Positions 18,249 to 27,074 of a stretch of DNA of 64,000 bases are shown in pieces (position 1 is the first letter of the stretch; the number at the start of each line of letters is the position of its first letter). This DNA comes from Thalassococcus_A lentus (GTDB taxonomy: Bacteria; Pseudomonadota; Alphaproteobacteria; Rhodobacterales; Rhodobacteraceae), in assembly GCF_028023555.1 (NCBI RefSeq), contig NZ_JAQIOY010000001.1, positions 682,001 through 746,000 on the forward strand, in the 5' to 3' direction. Both the position numbers and the translations under genes were made by a program. The notes under the pieces were generated by a model that did not search any database, was not told the DNA's origin, and saw only the letters and a program-made list of their open reading frames with translations.

Positions 18249-19166
18249 CTAGCCGTCTTTGGTCAGGTTCAGGAAAACATCCTGAAGATCGGCCTGTTCG
18301 GTCCTGACATCCTGAATAGTGATATCCGCGCTGCGCACGGCGGCCAGCACCGCGTCCGCACTGGTTTGTCTGGCGTTGTAGGCCAGTGCGATCGTCCCGT
18401 CTTCTCGGCGCTCTGCTGATATCCCATCAGCCTTGGGTAGAGTGTATTCGCCGCCAGCAGGGGTGATGATCATTGTCTTGGCATCCAATTGGCCCAGCAG
18501 ATTTGACGTGCTGTCCTGTGCAACCAAAGTTCCGTGATTGATGATTGCGATCTCATCACACATTTCCTCGGCTTCTTCGAGATAGTGGGTCGTCAGAATG
18601 ATTGTCATACCGCGTTCCCGGTTTAACCGGCGCACGTTTTCCCAAAGCATTTGACGCAGCTCGATATCGACCCCTGCCGTGGGTTCATCCAGCACCAGCA
18701 CCTGTGGGCTGTGTACCAATGCCTTGGCCAGCAAGAGCCGGCGCCGCATGCCGCCTGACAGCGTTCTGGCATAAGCGTCCCGCTTGTCCGTAAGCCCGAC
18801 CATAGCGAGAATCTCGTCTGATTTGCGCCGCGACGCAGGCACGCCATAAAGCCCGGCCTGAACCTCGAGCGCGCCATGAGGCGAAAAGAATGGATCGAGA
18901 TTCAGCTCTTGTGGCATCACTCCGATGGCGGCGCGGCTTTGACGAGGGTTTGAGTCTTGGTCCCACCCCCAGATCTCGACTTTGCCGCTGGTTTTCAGAA
19001 CCAGACCGGCAAGGATGTTGATCAAAGTCGATTTGCCTGCGCCATTCGGGCCCAGGAGCCCGAAAATCGATCCAGCAGGAACGGCGAGGTCAATGCCTTT
19101 GAGCGCTTCTTGGCCACTCTTGTAGGTCTTGCGCAGCCCGGATAGAGCGATTGCGTTATGCGTCAT
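18249..19166 (-). CDS. ABC-2 type transporter ATP-binding protein
   Basis: The 305-residue ATPase has Walker A GPNGAGKST (39-47), the Q-loop in VMPQELNLDPFFSPHGALEVQ, signature LSGGMRRRL, Walker B VLVLDEPTAGVD and switch His in TTHYLEEAEEMCDEIA. The C-terminal extension after about residue 220 is typical of multidrug or polysaccharide ABC-2 exporters. No permease gene adjoins it: the upstream neighbour is divergent and the downstream one convergent, so the membrane partner must be encoded elsewhere. Substrate unknown. Confidence 0.9.
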   Translation of the reverse strand: MTHNAIALSGLRKTYKSGQEALKGIDLAVPAGSIFGLLGPNGAGKSTLINILAGLVLKTSGKVEIWGWDQDSNPRQSRAAIGVMPQELNLDPFFSPHGALEVQAGLYGVPASRRKSDEILAMVGLTDKRDAYARTLSGGMRRRLLLAKALVHSPQVLVLDEPTAGVDIELRQMLWENVRRLNRERGMTIILTTHYLEEAEEMCDEIAIINHGTLVAQDSTSNLLGQLDAKTMIITPAGGEYTLPKADGISAERREDGTIALAYNARQTSADAVLAAVRSADITIQDVRTEQADLQDVFLNLTKDG

Positions 19167-19242
19167 AGCGATGTCTTGCCCCTTCGGGCTGCTTTGGTCA
19201 TAACGCTGATAAGACAGACCGAGCCGGAAGGAAACCTAGCCA

Positions 19243-19422
19243 ATGAGCACCCAGGCGCCAGAGACCAAGATCGTCGACACGTACCGCGTGGCCTGTGATG
19301 GGGGAGATGGCCCGCTCGGGCACCCGCGTGTTTGGCTTCAAATCCCGAACGAACATGGCTGGGTCGAATGCCCCTATTGCGATGCCAAGTTCATCCACAA
19401 GGACTTTGAAGGCAAAGTCTGA
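19243..19422 (+). CDS. Zinc-finger (zf-CHCC) domain protein, NDUFS6-like
   Basis: A 59-residue protein with the CHCC zinc-finger pattern: Cys18, His27, then ECPYCDAKF with Cys43 and Cys46. The blocks VACDGGDGPLGHPRVWL and HGWVECPYC match the small family related to the mitochondrial complex I subunit NDUFS6, suggesting an accessory role in NADH dehydrogenase assembly; this link is from family knowledge. A GGAAGG-type site (GCCGGAAGGAAACC) precedes the ATG. It is divergent from the ABC ATPase gene. Confidence 0.85.
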   Translation: MSTQAPETKIVDTYRVACDGGDGPLGHPRVWLQIPNEHGWVECPYCDAKFIHKDFEGKV

Positions 19423-19502
19423 CAGGGTCTTCCCTTCACATCCTGTTTACCCTGTCCTTGCGTCACGCTTGTGATGCGGCTGTTTCTGCCTAGTCTGATT
19501 GC

Positions 19503-20198
19503 ATGGCCCTTCTGAAGGACAACACAACGCCGCGGCCCGGCTCCGAGATGCGGGCCTACAGCCGGGCGGAACGTACCAGCGATCTTGTTTTGCACGTCGC
19601 TGCGCTGGGCATTGCCTTGGGCGCTGTGCCGGTGCTGATCGCGGTGACGCTGCTCTGGCGGCGGGACGCAGCAAGCGTCTTTGGCGTTTCAATCTATGGG
19701 CTGACGCTGATTGCAATGTTGACCGCTTCGCTGCTCTACAATCACGCTGGTCGCCCGCATATGAAGGCCTTGTTCCGGCGTATTGATATGTCGGCGATCC
19801 ATCTCAAGATCGCGGGTACTTATACGCCGTTTGCGCTTTTGACAGGGGCTGGGTCTGGTCTTTTGGCGGCAGTCTGGAGCGCGGCATTGGGTGCTATGGC
19901 GATCACCTTGTTCCGGCGCAATGTTTCGTCCGGTCTGGCGGTCTTGATGTGCTTATGCACCGGTTGGGCCATTATTTTCGGCGGCTGGGATATCTTGGGC
20001 GCTTTGCCGCGCAGTGTGGTGGCGCTGATGTTGATCGGCGGTGTTCTCTATTCGGTCGGCACACCGTTTTTGTTGGCATGGCGTCTGAAGTTTCACAACA
20101 CGATCTGGCACGGATTTGTGGTTGTTGCGTCCGTGGTTTTGTATGTGGCCGTGCTGCTGTGCGTCGCGGCACCGCAAGTGGCACCCTCGATCAACTGA
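19503..20198 (+). CDS. trhA: PAQR family membrane protein TrhA (hemolysin III)
   Basis: The 231-residue, seven-helix membrane protein of the hemolysin III/PAQR family has YSRAERTSDLVLHVAALGIAL near the start, SLLYNHAG, RIDMSAIHLKIAGTYTPFALL (the family's central block) and a final helix after FHNTIWHGFVVVAS. PAQR bacterial members maintain membrane fluidity. The start at the ATG 19503 fits the family. It converges with a secreted-protein gene, overlapping its end by 8 bp. Confidence 0.9.
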   Translation: MALLKDNTTPRPGSEMRAYSRAERTSDLVLHVAALGIALGAVPVLIAVTLLWRRDAASVFGVSIYGLTLIAMLTASLLYNHAGRPHMKALFRRIDMSAIHLKIAGTYTPFALLTGAGSGLLAAVWSAALGAMAITLFRRNVSSGLAVLMCLCTGWAIIFGGWDILGALPRSVVALMLIGGVLYSVGTPFLLAWRLKFHNTIWHGFVVVASVVLYVAVLLCVAAPQVAPSIN

Positions 20199-20697
20199 TT
20201 GGAATTGGGGTTGGCCCGCAGGGCAACTCTGCGCTGGGGCGTCCATCGGGCGTAAGGTATTTCAGCACGTTTTCGCCAGACCATGCGATAATCCCGCGCC
20301 CGAGGTTGTCTGAACCGCGTCCCAGTGCCGTGCCTGTTTCTGAATCCTGACTGTAGTAGATCGCGCCGACGGTCAGGCCGTCTTCACATTCCATCTTAGC
20401 GGTTCCCGAGCCAAACAGACCGCCACTGCGCCATTCGCCTGCGCAGGGCACGCCATCGCTCCGGCTGCCCAGAACAACACCCGTGTCCCACCCAAAGGCG
20501 CCTCCATCGAAGTAGAGGCCGTCAACGCCAATACAGGCCAGAATGCGGGCGCAGCTTTGCTGACTTCCCGGTTTCAGAATGCAGTCCGGAATTGCCGACC
20601 GCCTTTCATCGCCACCGATCGGCGGCAGGCTTTCGGCGTTTGCACTCCCAGCCATGAAATTGATGCACAGGAGAACTGGAACAATGGCGCGTTTCAT
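20191..20697 (-). CDS. Secreted protein of unknown function
   Basis: The 168-residue protein starts with a Sec signal peptide (MKRAIVPVLLCINFMAGSANA, cleavage after ANA) and then a glycine-rich, cysteine-containing mature region with conserved-looking DGLYFDGGAFGWDTG and GRGIIAWSGENVLKYL. Several cysteines after the signal peptide suggest periplasmic disulfides. I do not recognise the family. The ATG at 20697 is chosen because it starts the signal peptide. It diverges from polA with only 39 bp between the starts and overlaps trhA at its 3' end. Confidence 0.7.
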   Translation of the reverse strand: MKRAIVPVLLCINFMAGSANAESLPPIGGDERRSAIPDCILKPGSQQSCARILACIGVDGLYFDGGAFGWDTGVVLGSRSDGVPCAGEWRSGGLFGSGTAKMECEDGLTVGAIYYSQDSETGTALGRGSDNLGRGIIAWSGENVLKYLTPDGRPSAELPCGPTPIPIS

Positions 20698-20736
20698 GGG
20701 ATCACTCGGGTTCGACAATTTGCGGAGCTAGCTACC

Positions 20737-23544
20737 ATGGCGGGAAATTTCGGAAAAGGGTGCCACCTGCATTTGATCGATGGGTCGGCCTTTATCTTTC
20801 GCGCGTATCACGCGTTGCCGCCTTTGACCCGGAAATCAGATGGGCTGCCGATTGGCGCAGTCAGCGGATTTTGCAACATGTTGCAGCGCTATGTCGAAGG
20901 GAATGCCGGTGGGGACGTGACCCATGTGGCCGTCATCTTTGACAAAGGTAGCCATACATTCCGCAATGACCTGTACGATCTGTACAAGGCCAACCGCGAA
21001 GCCATGCCAGAGGACCTGCGCCCGCAAATTCCGCTGACGCGGCGCGCGACCGAAGCGTTTAACATTGCCTGCAAAGAGATCGAAGGTTTCGAAGCCGACG
21101 ACATCATGGCAACGCTGGCTGTGCAGGCGCGTGAGGCAGGGGGCCGTGTCACGATCCTGTCGTCTGACAAGGACCTGATGCAGCTGGTCGGCGATGGTGT
21201 CGAGATGCTCGACCCGATGAAAAACAAACGCATTGACCGCGACGGTGTTTGGGAAAAATTCGGCGTTGGGCCAGAGCGTGTGGTCGATGTTCAGGCGCTG
21301 GCGGGCGATTCCGTGGACAACGTACCGGGGGCTCCCGGGATCGGGATCAAGACAGCTGCTTTGCTGATCAACGAATTTGGAACACTGGAAGAGCTGCTGG
21401 ACCGGGCGAGCGAAATCAAACAACCCAAGCGCCGCGAGACCTTGATCGAGAAACGGGATCAGATTGAGCTTTCGAAAAAGCTTGTGCAGCTTGATTGCGA
21501 CATGGACCTGCCTTTTTCCTTGGATGATCTGGAAGTTCGTGACCCTGTTGCCGATGATCTGATGGGCTTTTTGGCGGAAATGGAATTCCGCACACTGACG
21601 AAGCGCATTTCCGAGAGCCTTGGCGTCGAAGCGCCGGTCATCCCGGACACGACACCCGAGGGCGCAAACCCGTCCACAGGCGATGCGCCCGAAGCCCCAC
21701 CCATCGATCCGTCGAAATACGAGTGCGTTCGCGATGTCGCCGCGTTGGAACGGTGGGTTGCCAAGGCCCATGAACGCGGCTGGGTGGCTGTGGATACCGA
21801 AACAACAGGTCTGAACGAAATGGCCTGTGATCTGGTTGGAATATCGCTGTGTGTCGAAGCGGGTGAGGCCTGCTATGTGCCTCTGACCCATCGTGCGGCC
21901 GGAACAGACGATCTGTTCGGAAGCGATGATCTCGCCGAAGGTCAAATCGGCCTGAATGAAGCGCTGGATGTTCTGCGACCGATGCTGGAAGACCCGGCCA
22001 TCATGAAGATTGGCCAGAACATGAAGTACGACGCAAAGATATTTGCGCGTTACGGTGTGCAGGTCGCCCCAATCGATGACACCATGTTGATGTCCTACGC
22101 GATGAACGCGGGACTGCATGGACATGGCATGGACGCTCTGGCCGAACGCTACCTGTCACACACTCCTATTCCGATCAAAACGCTGTTGGGCACAGGCAAA
22201 AGCCAGATCACCTTTGATCGGGTTCCGATCGATGAGGCGGTCAAATACGCTGCTGAAGATGCAGACATCACATTGCGACTGTGGCAATTGTTCAAACCGC
22301 AATTGCACCAGGCGCGTGTCACACGGGTCTACGAAGGGCTTGAGCGCCCCTTGGTTCCGGTGCTTGCGCAGATGGAAATGCACGGCATCCACGTTGACCG
22401 TGATGTACTGAGCCGAATGTCGAATGCCTTTGCTCAAAAAATGGCTGGCTTGGAATCCGAGATTCACGAACTTGCCGGTCAAAGCTTTAACGTTGGCAGT
22501 CCGGCGCAGTTGGGCGAAATTCTGTTCGAGACGATGGGGCTCGAAGGCGGGAAGCGCGGGAAGAACGGCAAATACTCGACCGGTGCTGATATCCTCGAAG
22601 ATCTGGCTACCGAACATGAACTGCCGCGTCGCGTGTTGGACTGGCGGCAGTTGTCCAAGCTGAAATCCACCTACACGGACGCGTTGCAGGAACATATCAA
22701 CGCCGAAACGGGGCGTGTGCATACCTCCTACTCGATTGCGGGCGCGAACACGGGACGGCTCGCATCCACTGATCCGAACCTTCAGAACATTCCGATCCGC
22801 ACCGAGGAAGGCCGCCGCATCCGCGAGGCCTTTGTCGCAGAACCGGGTAAGGTACTGGTCGCGCTGGACTATAGCCAGATCGAACTGCGCATCCTGGCGC
22901 ATATGGCAAACATCGATGCCCTGAAACAGGCGTTCCGCGACGGACTGGACATCCATGCGATGACCGCTTCGGAAATGTTCAACGTACCTTTGGACGAAAT
23001 GACGCCGGATGTCCGACGTCAGGCAAAGGCGATCAACTTTGGTGTGATCTACGGCATCTCGGGATTTGGACTTGCTCGGAACCTGCGCATTCCACGCAGC
23101 GAAGCGCAGGGGTTCATCGACCGCTATTTCGAACGGTTCCCCGGCATCAAAGCCTACATGGACGACACAGTTGCCTTTGCGAAGGAACACAAACGTGTCG
23201 AAACCCTGTTTGGCCGGGTTATTCATACGCCGGAAATCGCGGCCTCTGGCCCGCGTGCGGGCTTTGCCAAACGTGCGGCGATCAACGCGCCAATTCAGGG
23301 CACGGCCGCTGATATCATCCGCCGGGCCATGGTGCGCATGCCAGAGGCAATTGCCAATCTGCCTGCCAAGATGCTGCTGCAAGTGCACGATGAATTGCTT
23401 TTCGAAGTGGAGGAAAGCGCAACCGATGAATTGATCGGCGTCGCCAAGAACGTCATGGAAAAAGCGTCGGAACCGGTTGTCAAACTGGACGTGCCATTGG
23501 TTGTGGATGCGGGGCAGGGCGCAAATTGGGCTGAAGCACACTGA
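20737..23544 (+). CDS. polA: DNA polymerase I
   Basis: The 935-residue enzyme has all three domains. The 5'-nuclease part (about 1-300) begins HLHLIDGSAFIFRAYHALPP and holds the GFEADDIMAT metal motif. The 3'-5' exonuclease is intact, with DTETTGL (Asp353, Glu355) and YAAED (Tyr504, Asp508). The polymerase has motif A LDYSQIELR (Asp711), motif B RRQAKAINFG (Lys764) and motif C QVHDEL (Asp885). It works in Okazaki fragment maturation and repair. I chose the ATG at 20737, preceded by GGAG, because the 60 residues upstream are antisense to the secreted-protein gene and lack homology. Confidence 0.97.
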   Translation: MAGNFGKGCHLHLIDGSAFIFRAYHALPPLTRKSDGLPIGAVSGFCNMLQRYVEGNAGGDVTHVAVIFDKGSHTFRNDLYDLYKANREAMPEDLRPQIPLTRRATEAFNIACKEIEGFEADDIMATLAVQAREAGGRVTILSSDKDLMQLVGDGVEMLDPMKNKRIDRDGVWEKFGVGPERVVDVQALAGDSVDNVPGAPGIGIKTAALLINEFGTLEELLDRASEIKQPKRRETLIEKRDQIELSKKLVQLDCDMDLPFSLDDLEVRDPVADDLMGFLAEMEFRTLTKRISESLGVEAPVIPDTTPEGANPSTGDAPEAPPIDPSKYECVRDVAALERWVAKAHERGWVAVDTETTGLNEMACDLVGISLCVEAGEACYVPLTHRAAGTDDLFGSDDLAEGQIGLNEALDVLRPMLEDPAIMKIGQNMKYDAKIFARYGVQVAPIDDTMLMSYAMNAGLHGHGMDALAERYLSHTPIPIKTLLGTGKSQITFDRVPIDEAVKYAAEDADITLRLWQLFKPQLHQARVTRVYEGLERPLVPVLAQMEMHGIHVDRDVLSRMSNAFAQKMAGLESEIHELAGQSFNVGSPAQLGEILFETMGLEGGKRGKNGKYSTGADILEDLATEHELPRRVLDWRQLSKLKSTYTDALQEHINAETGRVHTSYSIAGANTGRLASTDPNLQNIPIRTEEGRRIREAFVAEPGKVLVALDYSQIELRILAHMANIDALKQAFRDGLDIHAMTASEMFNVPLDEMTPDVRRQAKAINFGVIYGISGFGLARNLRIPRSEAQGFIDRYFERFPGIKAYMDDTVAFAKEHKRVETLFGRVIHTPEIAASGPRAGFAKRAAINAPIQGTAADIIRRAMVRMPEAIANLPAKMLLQVHDELLFEVEESATDELIGVAKNVMEKASEPVVKLDVPLVVDAGQGANWAEAH

Positions 23545-23644
23545 CGTTCTGTACTATGGGGCGTGCGATTGGCCGTGGGGGGTCAGGCTCTTTGGCTTTC
23601 GTCTAAATCACCCCGAGGCAGTCGGAATCTGTTGGAACGCTTGG

Positions 23645-24790
23645 TCACGCAACAAAGCGTGCCGCAACCTTGCCGGACAAAAATGCCATTTCTCCACCGG
23701 CAATCGTCGCAACGATTTGGCGGGTTTCGCGATCCATGACAATAAGATCGGCGCGTTTGCCGGTTTCGAGCGTGCCGCGGTCAGCCAGGCCCAACAGGCG
23801 CGCAGGACCACTGGAAACCAAAGCCCAAGCCTCGGCTTCGTTCAGCAAGCCAAGTTCGATGCAGCGCCATGCGGCCCTTGCGGGGGATGGGTAGTGATAG
23901 TCCGAAGCAAGAGCGTCGCATAGGCCGGATGCGATGATGTCCTTGGCGGCAACTTTGCCAGCATGCGAGGCGCCCCGCACAACATTCGGCGCGCCCATGA
24001 CCGTGCCCATCCCGAGAGCACGCGCCGCCTCGGCTGCCTGAGGGGTTTCAGGAAATTCGGAAACGCGCGCTCCGCGCGCACTCCATGTTTCGACACTCTG
24101 AGGCGTATCGTCGTCGTGACTTCCGATCAGGACACCCTGCGCTGACAGTCGCGCGCAGAGGCTGTCCATCATGGCCGGAACCTGATCACCGGCTTGGTGC
24201 AGGCGTTGCATAAGTGCAAGGTGATCGGCCGGGTTGCGGCCGGACTTCAAAGCCTGACCGGTCAATCGTTTGGGCGTGCGTCCGGCAGCGAGCCTGTCAT
24301 GGGGCAGGTGATCGTTCATCACCACATAACCGACACCAAATTGCTTAATCGCATGTTCGGCTTGTTCAAAGGCCTCCAGATAGTGTGTTTCGATCCGGAG
24401 TTGAGGGCGCAGGTCCACCGGAACCCGCGGGTTTGTCACGGCGATAGAGTCCAGAACCTCGAGGGCAAACTCGGGTCCACGCAGACCACCTTCCCAGCTC
24501 CAGAATTGTGCAAGCATCGCGGTTGTGATGCCGTTCGAGGCAAGTTCATTGGCGACAGCCCACATGCCTGCATCACGTTCGCGCAACGCGCCACGGCGTG
24601 GGGCCATATGACGTTCAAAACCATCGCCATGCGCATCGACAATCCCCGGAAGCACATCATATCCGCGCAAGTCCACCTGTCTGCCGGTTGCGTCGTCCCA
24701 CACCTGGCCAGCGCCAAGACCAAGCGGGCCGTCATCCCACCCGCTCGGGCGAAGAACCCGCGCGCCGGTCAGGGTGATCTCAATCGTCAT
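23645..24790 (-). CDS. phnM: Alpha-D-ribose 1-methylphosphonate 5-triphosphate diphosphatase (PhnM-like)
   Basis: The 381-residue amidohydrolase-fold protein has the PhnM signature VLPGIVDAHGDGFERH, in which HxD replaces the usual HxH, plus GSHDDDT, GAPNVVRG and LASDYHYPSPARAA metal or substrate blocks. PhnM removes pyrophosphate from the ribose-methylphosphonate triphosphate intermediate of C-P lyase. No other phn gene lies in this window, so it may serve another pathway. The ATG at 24790 overlaps the upstream hydrolase gene by 11 bases. A possible ATG nine bases further upstream is in the same frame. Confidence 0.85.
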   Translation of the reverse strand: MTIEITLTGARVLRPSGWDDGPLGLGAGQVWDDATGRQVDLRGYDVLPGIVDAHGDGFERHMAPRRGALRERDAGMWAVANELASNGITTAMLAQFWSWEGGLRGPEFALEVLDSIAVTNPRVPVDLRPQLRIETHYLEAFEQAEHAIKQFGVGYVVMNDHLPHDRLAAGRTPKRLTGQALKSGRNPADHLALMQRLHQAGDQVPAMMDSLCARLSAQGVLIGSHDDDTPQSVETWSARGARVSEFPETPQAAEAARALGMGTVMGAPNVVRGASHAGKVAAKDIIASGLCDALASDYHYPSPARAAWRCIELGLLNEAEAWALVSSGPARLLGLADRGTLETGKRADLIVMDRETRQIVATIAGGEMAFLSGKVAARFVA

Positions 24791-25562
24791 CTTCGGTCTC
24801 ATCGCACAGGCCCAGAAAACAGGCCAATTGTTGTGGTTCAAAGTAAGACGCCCAGTCGAGGTCCTTGTCGAACCTGCCTTCTTCAAGGAACAGCGCGGTC
24901 TGAGCCATGACAGCTGGTGACTGCATGATAAAAGTATGGGTGACGGGCATGGTTAAATGCCCGCTCATACCTGCAACCTTGGTGGACTCGACGGATACCT
25001 TGCCATCATCCACGCCGGGAACAATCGCTGAAAATGCTGGGTTCAGGGATTGCGACCCCGCGATCACGCCCAGTGGAAAATCGACCAGCGGCAACAGGCG
25101 GGGCAGATCATCCGGACCTGTGCCCAACTGCGTACCGGCCGGGCCGTTAATCCAGTTGAAAATCTCCCAGCCGCCGAGTTCGTCGACCAGTTCACTGCCT
25201 TGGTTGGGTGGGGCGAGCATGACAACGCTGCCCAAGTTTTCGGGGCGATTGTCCTTGAGCCAGAAGCGCAACAAAATCCCGCCCATCGAATGCGTGACAA
25301 AGTTCACTTGCGCGTTTCCGCATGCCGCCACAGCTTGCGGCAGCAGATCATCGGCCAATGTCTGCACGCGGGCCTGCGTGGACGGGTACCCGGGAACAAC
25401 CACTTCGTAACCACGGTATTCAAAGAACTCGGCCATCAACGCAAAGGAATACGGGCTGCGTGCAAGGCCGTGCAGCATCACAATGCAGTCGCGATCCTGC
25501 GCCTGTCCGGCAACAGGCATTGTTATCAAAGCTGAGAGTATCAAAGCAGCAAGTCGGGTCAT
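24780..25562 (-). CDS. Secreted alpha/beta-fold hydrolase (lipase-like)
   Basis: The 260-residue protein has a signal peptide (MTRLAALILSALITMPVAGQAQ) and an alpha/beta-hydrolase core with CIVMLHGLARS oxyanion block and the nucleophile elbow THSMGG (Ser92), followed by VMLAPPNQGSELVDEL, typical of triacylglycerol lipase-like proteins; the catalytic His may be in THTFIM. The tail is acidic. It likely acts on esters in the periplasm. Its 3' end overlaps the phnM-like gene, so the two are co-translated. Confidence 0.82.
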   Translation of the reverse strand: MTRLAALILSALITMPVAGQAQDRDCIVMLHGLARSPYSFALMAEFFEYRGYEVVVPGYPSTQARVQTLADDLLPQAVAACGNAQVNFVTHSMGGILLRFWLKDNRPENLGSVVMLAPPNQGSELVDELGGWEIFNWINGPAGTQLGTGPDDLPRLLPLVDFPLGVIAGSQSLNPAFSAIVPGVDDGKVSVESTKVAGMSGHLTMPVTHTFIMQSPAVMAQTALFLEEGRFDKDLDWASYFEPQQLACFLGLCDETEDDD

Positions 25563-25616
25563 GGCGCTGGAATAGCGGGCGTGCCCCGCCTAATAAAGGG
25601 GGAAAGGAGCACACCC

Positions 25617-26069
25617 ATGCAAACCCGCACTTCTCCGCCCCGTTTGGCCGCACGTGCCGTGCTCATTTACCAAGAAAAGCTCTTGTTGGTGAATGCTTGG
25701 CCGGGCGGCAAAAGTGCGCTGTGGTGTGCGCCGGGGGGCGGGGTCGAACGTGGCAGCAGTTTGCCGGACAACCTCATGCGCGAGGTTTATGAAGAGTGCG
25801 GCTTGCAGATCGCCGTTGGTGCGCCGTGTCTGGTCAATGAATTCCATGATCCGGACGGCAGTTTTCATCAGGTAGAAGTCTTTTTTCGTTGTGAATTACT
25901 GGACGGATCTCTGGACGATGCCTGGGTGGATCCCGAAGGCGTGGTGGACACGCGCCGTTTTTTCAGCCGGGCAGAAGTGGCACGGATCAGTCTCAAGCCA
26001 TCCAGCCTTGAGCGCATCGCTTTTGACGGTGGGTTTCACTACGATCCGCTGGAGCCGATTCAGCGTTAG
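25617..26069 (+). CDS. Nudix hydrolase family protein
   Basis: The 150-residue Nudix-fold protein has the box G-x5-S-x7-REVYEECGL (GGGVERGSSLPDNLMREVYEE...), in which the first conserved Glu is replaced by Ser while the REUxEE metal site is kept. It also has RAVLIYQEKLLLVNAW and a VNEFHD block. It probably hydrolyses a nucleoside diphosphate derivative. The ATG at 25617 follows AAGGAGC; the 12 residues before it are not conserved. It is divergent from the lipase-like gene and its 3' end overlaps the EamA gene by 4 bp. Confidence 0.85.
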   Translation: MQTRTSPPRLAARAVLIYQEKLLLVNAWPGGKSALWCAPGGGVERGSSLPDNLMREVYEECGLQIAVGAPCLVNEFHDPDGSFHQVEVFFRCELLDGSLDDAWVDPEGVVDTRRFFSRAEVARISLKPSSLERIAFDGGFHYDPLEPIQR

Positions 26070-26917
26070 CTTTTGTTCCAGCGGACGACTGACAGTGTCA
26101 CTCCGCCAAGGACCAAAGCCGCAGCTATGACGAAATCCAAGGTTAGGGCTTCGTTCAAGAAAAGCATGCCGCCCAACATGGCGATGATCGGCACTGTCAG
26201 TTGTGCAACGGCTGCTACCGTACCGGCCAGGCGCGGCAGCACAGTGTACCAAAGCGCGTAACCAAGCCCTGAGGTGATTGCCCCTGAGATCACGGCAAGA
26301 CCAATGCCGGTATTTGTCCAGGCGACAGGATCCATTTGAACCGGTAGCGCTGCGGTCATTATCAGGCCCAGCGGCACGGCGATCACGAAATTGGCGGCTG
26401 TCGCCAGCAACGGATCGTTCGCCTTGCGCCCGGCCAGAGAATAGACACCCCAGCCGATCCCCGCCGCAATCATCGCCACAGCATGTATGAGGCTGAGATC
26501 CATTTGTCCTGTTGGCCAAAGCAGCCACGCCAAGCCACCAAATGCCAGACCCGCCCCAAGCCAGCGTTGGGCCGGAGGTCTTTCGCCGCCCAAGACGCTG
26601 CCCGAGAACATCGTGATCTGAACTGTGCCGAACAGGATCAGTGCGCCAAGGCCGGAATCCAAAGAAACATAGGCGAGAGAGAAACCGAAAAGATACAGCA
26701 AGAGCCCGACAACAGCGGCAATCCGCCCTGGGCCGCCAAAGACAAATTGGCGCCTGAGCGCCAGTGCCAGAATGGCCAGCATTGCTGCGCCGGCGATCAG
26801 TCGGATGTTTGCAAACTCAATGGCGCCAATCCCGCCGCTGGCCAAAGCCGCGCGATTCAAAACCGAGTTTGCCGCAAAAGCGATCATGGTAAGGGTGGTC
26901 AGCAGAAACAGGCGCAT
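26066..26917 (-). CDS. EamA family (DMT superfamily) transporter
   Basis: The 283-residue integral membrane protein has about ten helices in two EamA repeats: the first around MRLFLLTTLTMIAFAANSVLNRAAL to LILFGTVQITMF, and the second from IHAVAMIAAGIGWGVYSLAGR to PIIAMLGGMLFLNEALTLDF. DMT carriers export amino acids or other metabolites; the substrate is unknown. I start at the ATG 26917, which has AGG upstream and gives the family beginning; an ATG at 26941 would add eight residues. Confidence 0.88.
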   Translation of the reverse strand: MRLFLLTTLTMIAFAANSVLNRAALASGGIGAIEFANIRLIAGAAMLAILALALRRQFVFGGPGRIAAVVGLLLYLFGFSLAYVSLDSGLGALILFGTVQITMFSGSVLGGERPPAQRWLGAGLAFGGLAWLLWPTGQMDLSLIHAVAMIAAGIGWGVYSLAGRKANDPLLATAANFVIAVPLGLIMTAALPVQMDPVAWTNTGIGLAVISGAITSGLGYALWYTVLPRLAGTVAAVAQLTVPIIAMLGGMLFLNEALTLDFVIAAALVLGGVTLSVVRWNKS

Positions 26918-26985
26918 GTGCCTGAGTAGGCTGAATTCCATGTCATGGGCAATGGCAGGTCACGCACGAGGGCGTGAATGAAAAA

Positions 26986-27010
26986 ATGGCGCAGCTTTGT
27001 GCTGCGCCAT
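26986..27010 (-). terminator. Rho-independent terminator of the rpoE-chrR transcript
   Basis: A perfect 10-bp stem, ATGGCGCAGC / GCTGCGCCAT, with a 5-nt loop is followed on the minus strand by TTTTT. It lies downstream of the chrR stop. Confidence 0.8.
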
Positions 27011-27074
27011 CAAGGCAGCGGAGGGGGAGCTCCGCATGGAACGGGCAGGGTGGGCCTGCCGGTTCGGGATGTGA

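Noticed and set aside
20836..23541. Two long minus-strand frames opposite polA
   Set aside because: Shadow frames of the polA gene, rich in His, Arg and Gln with no domain.
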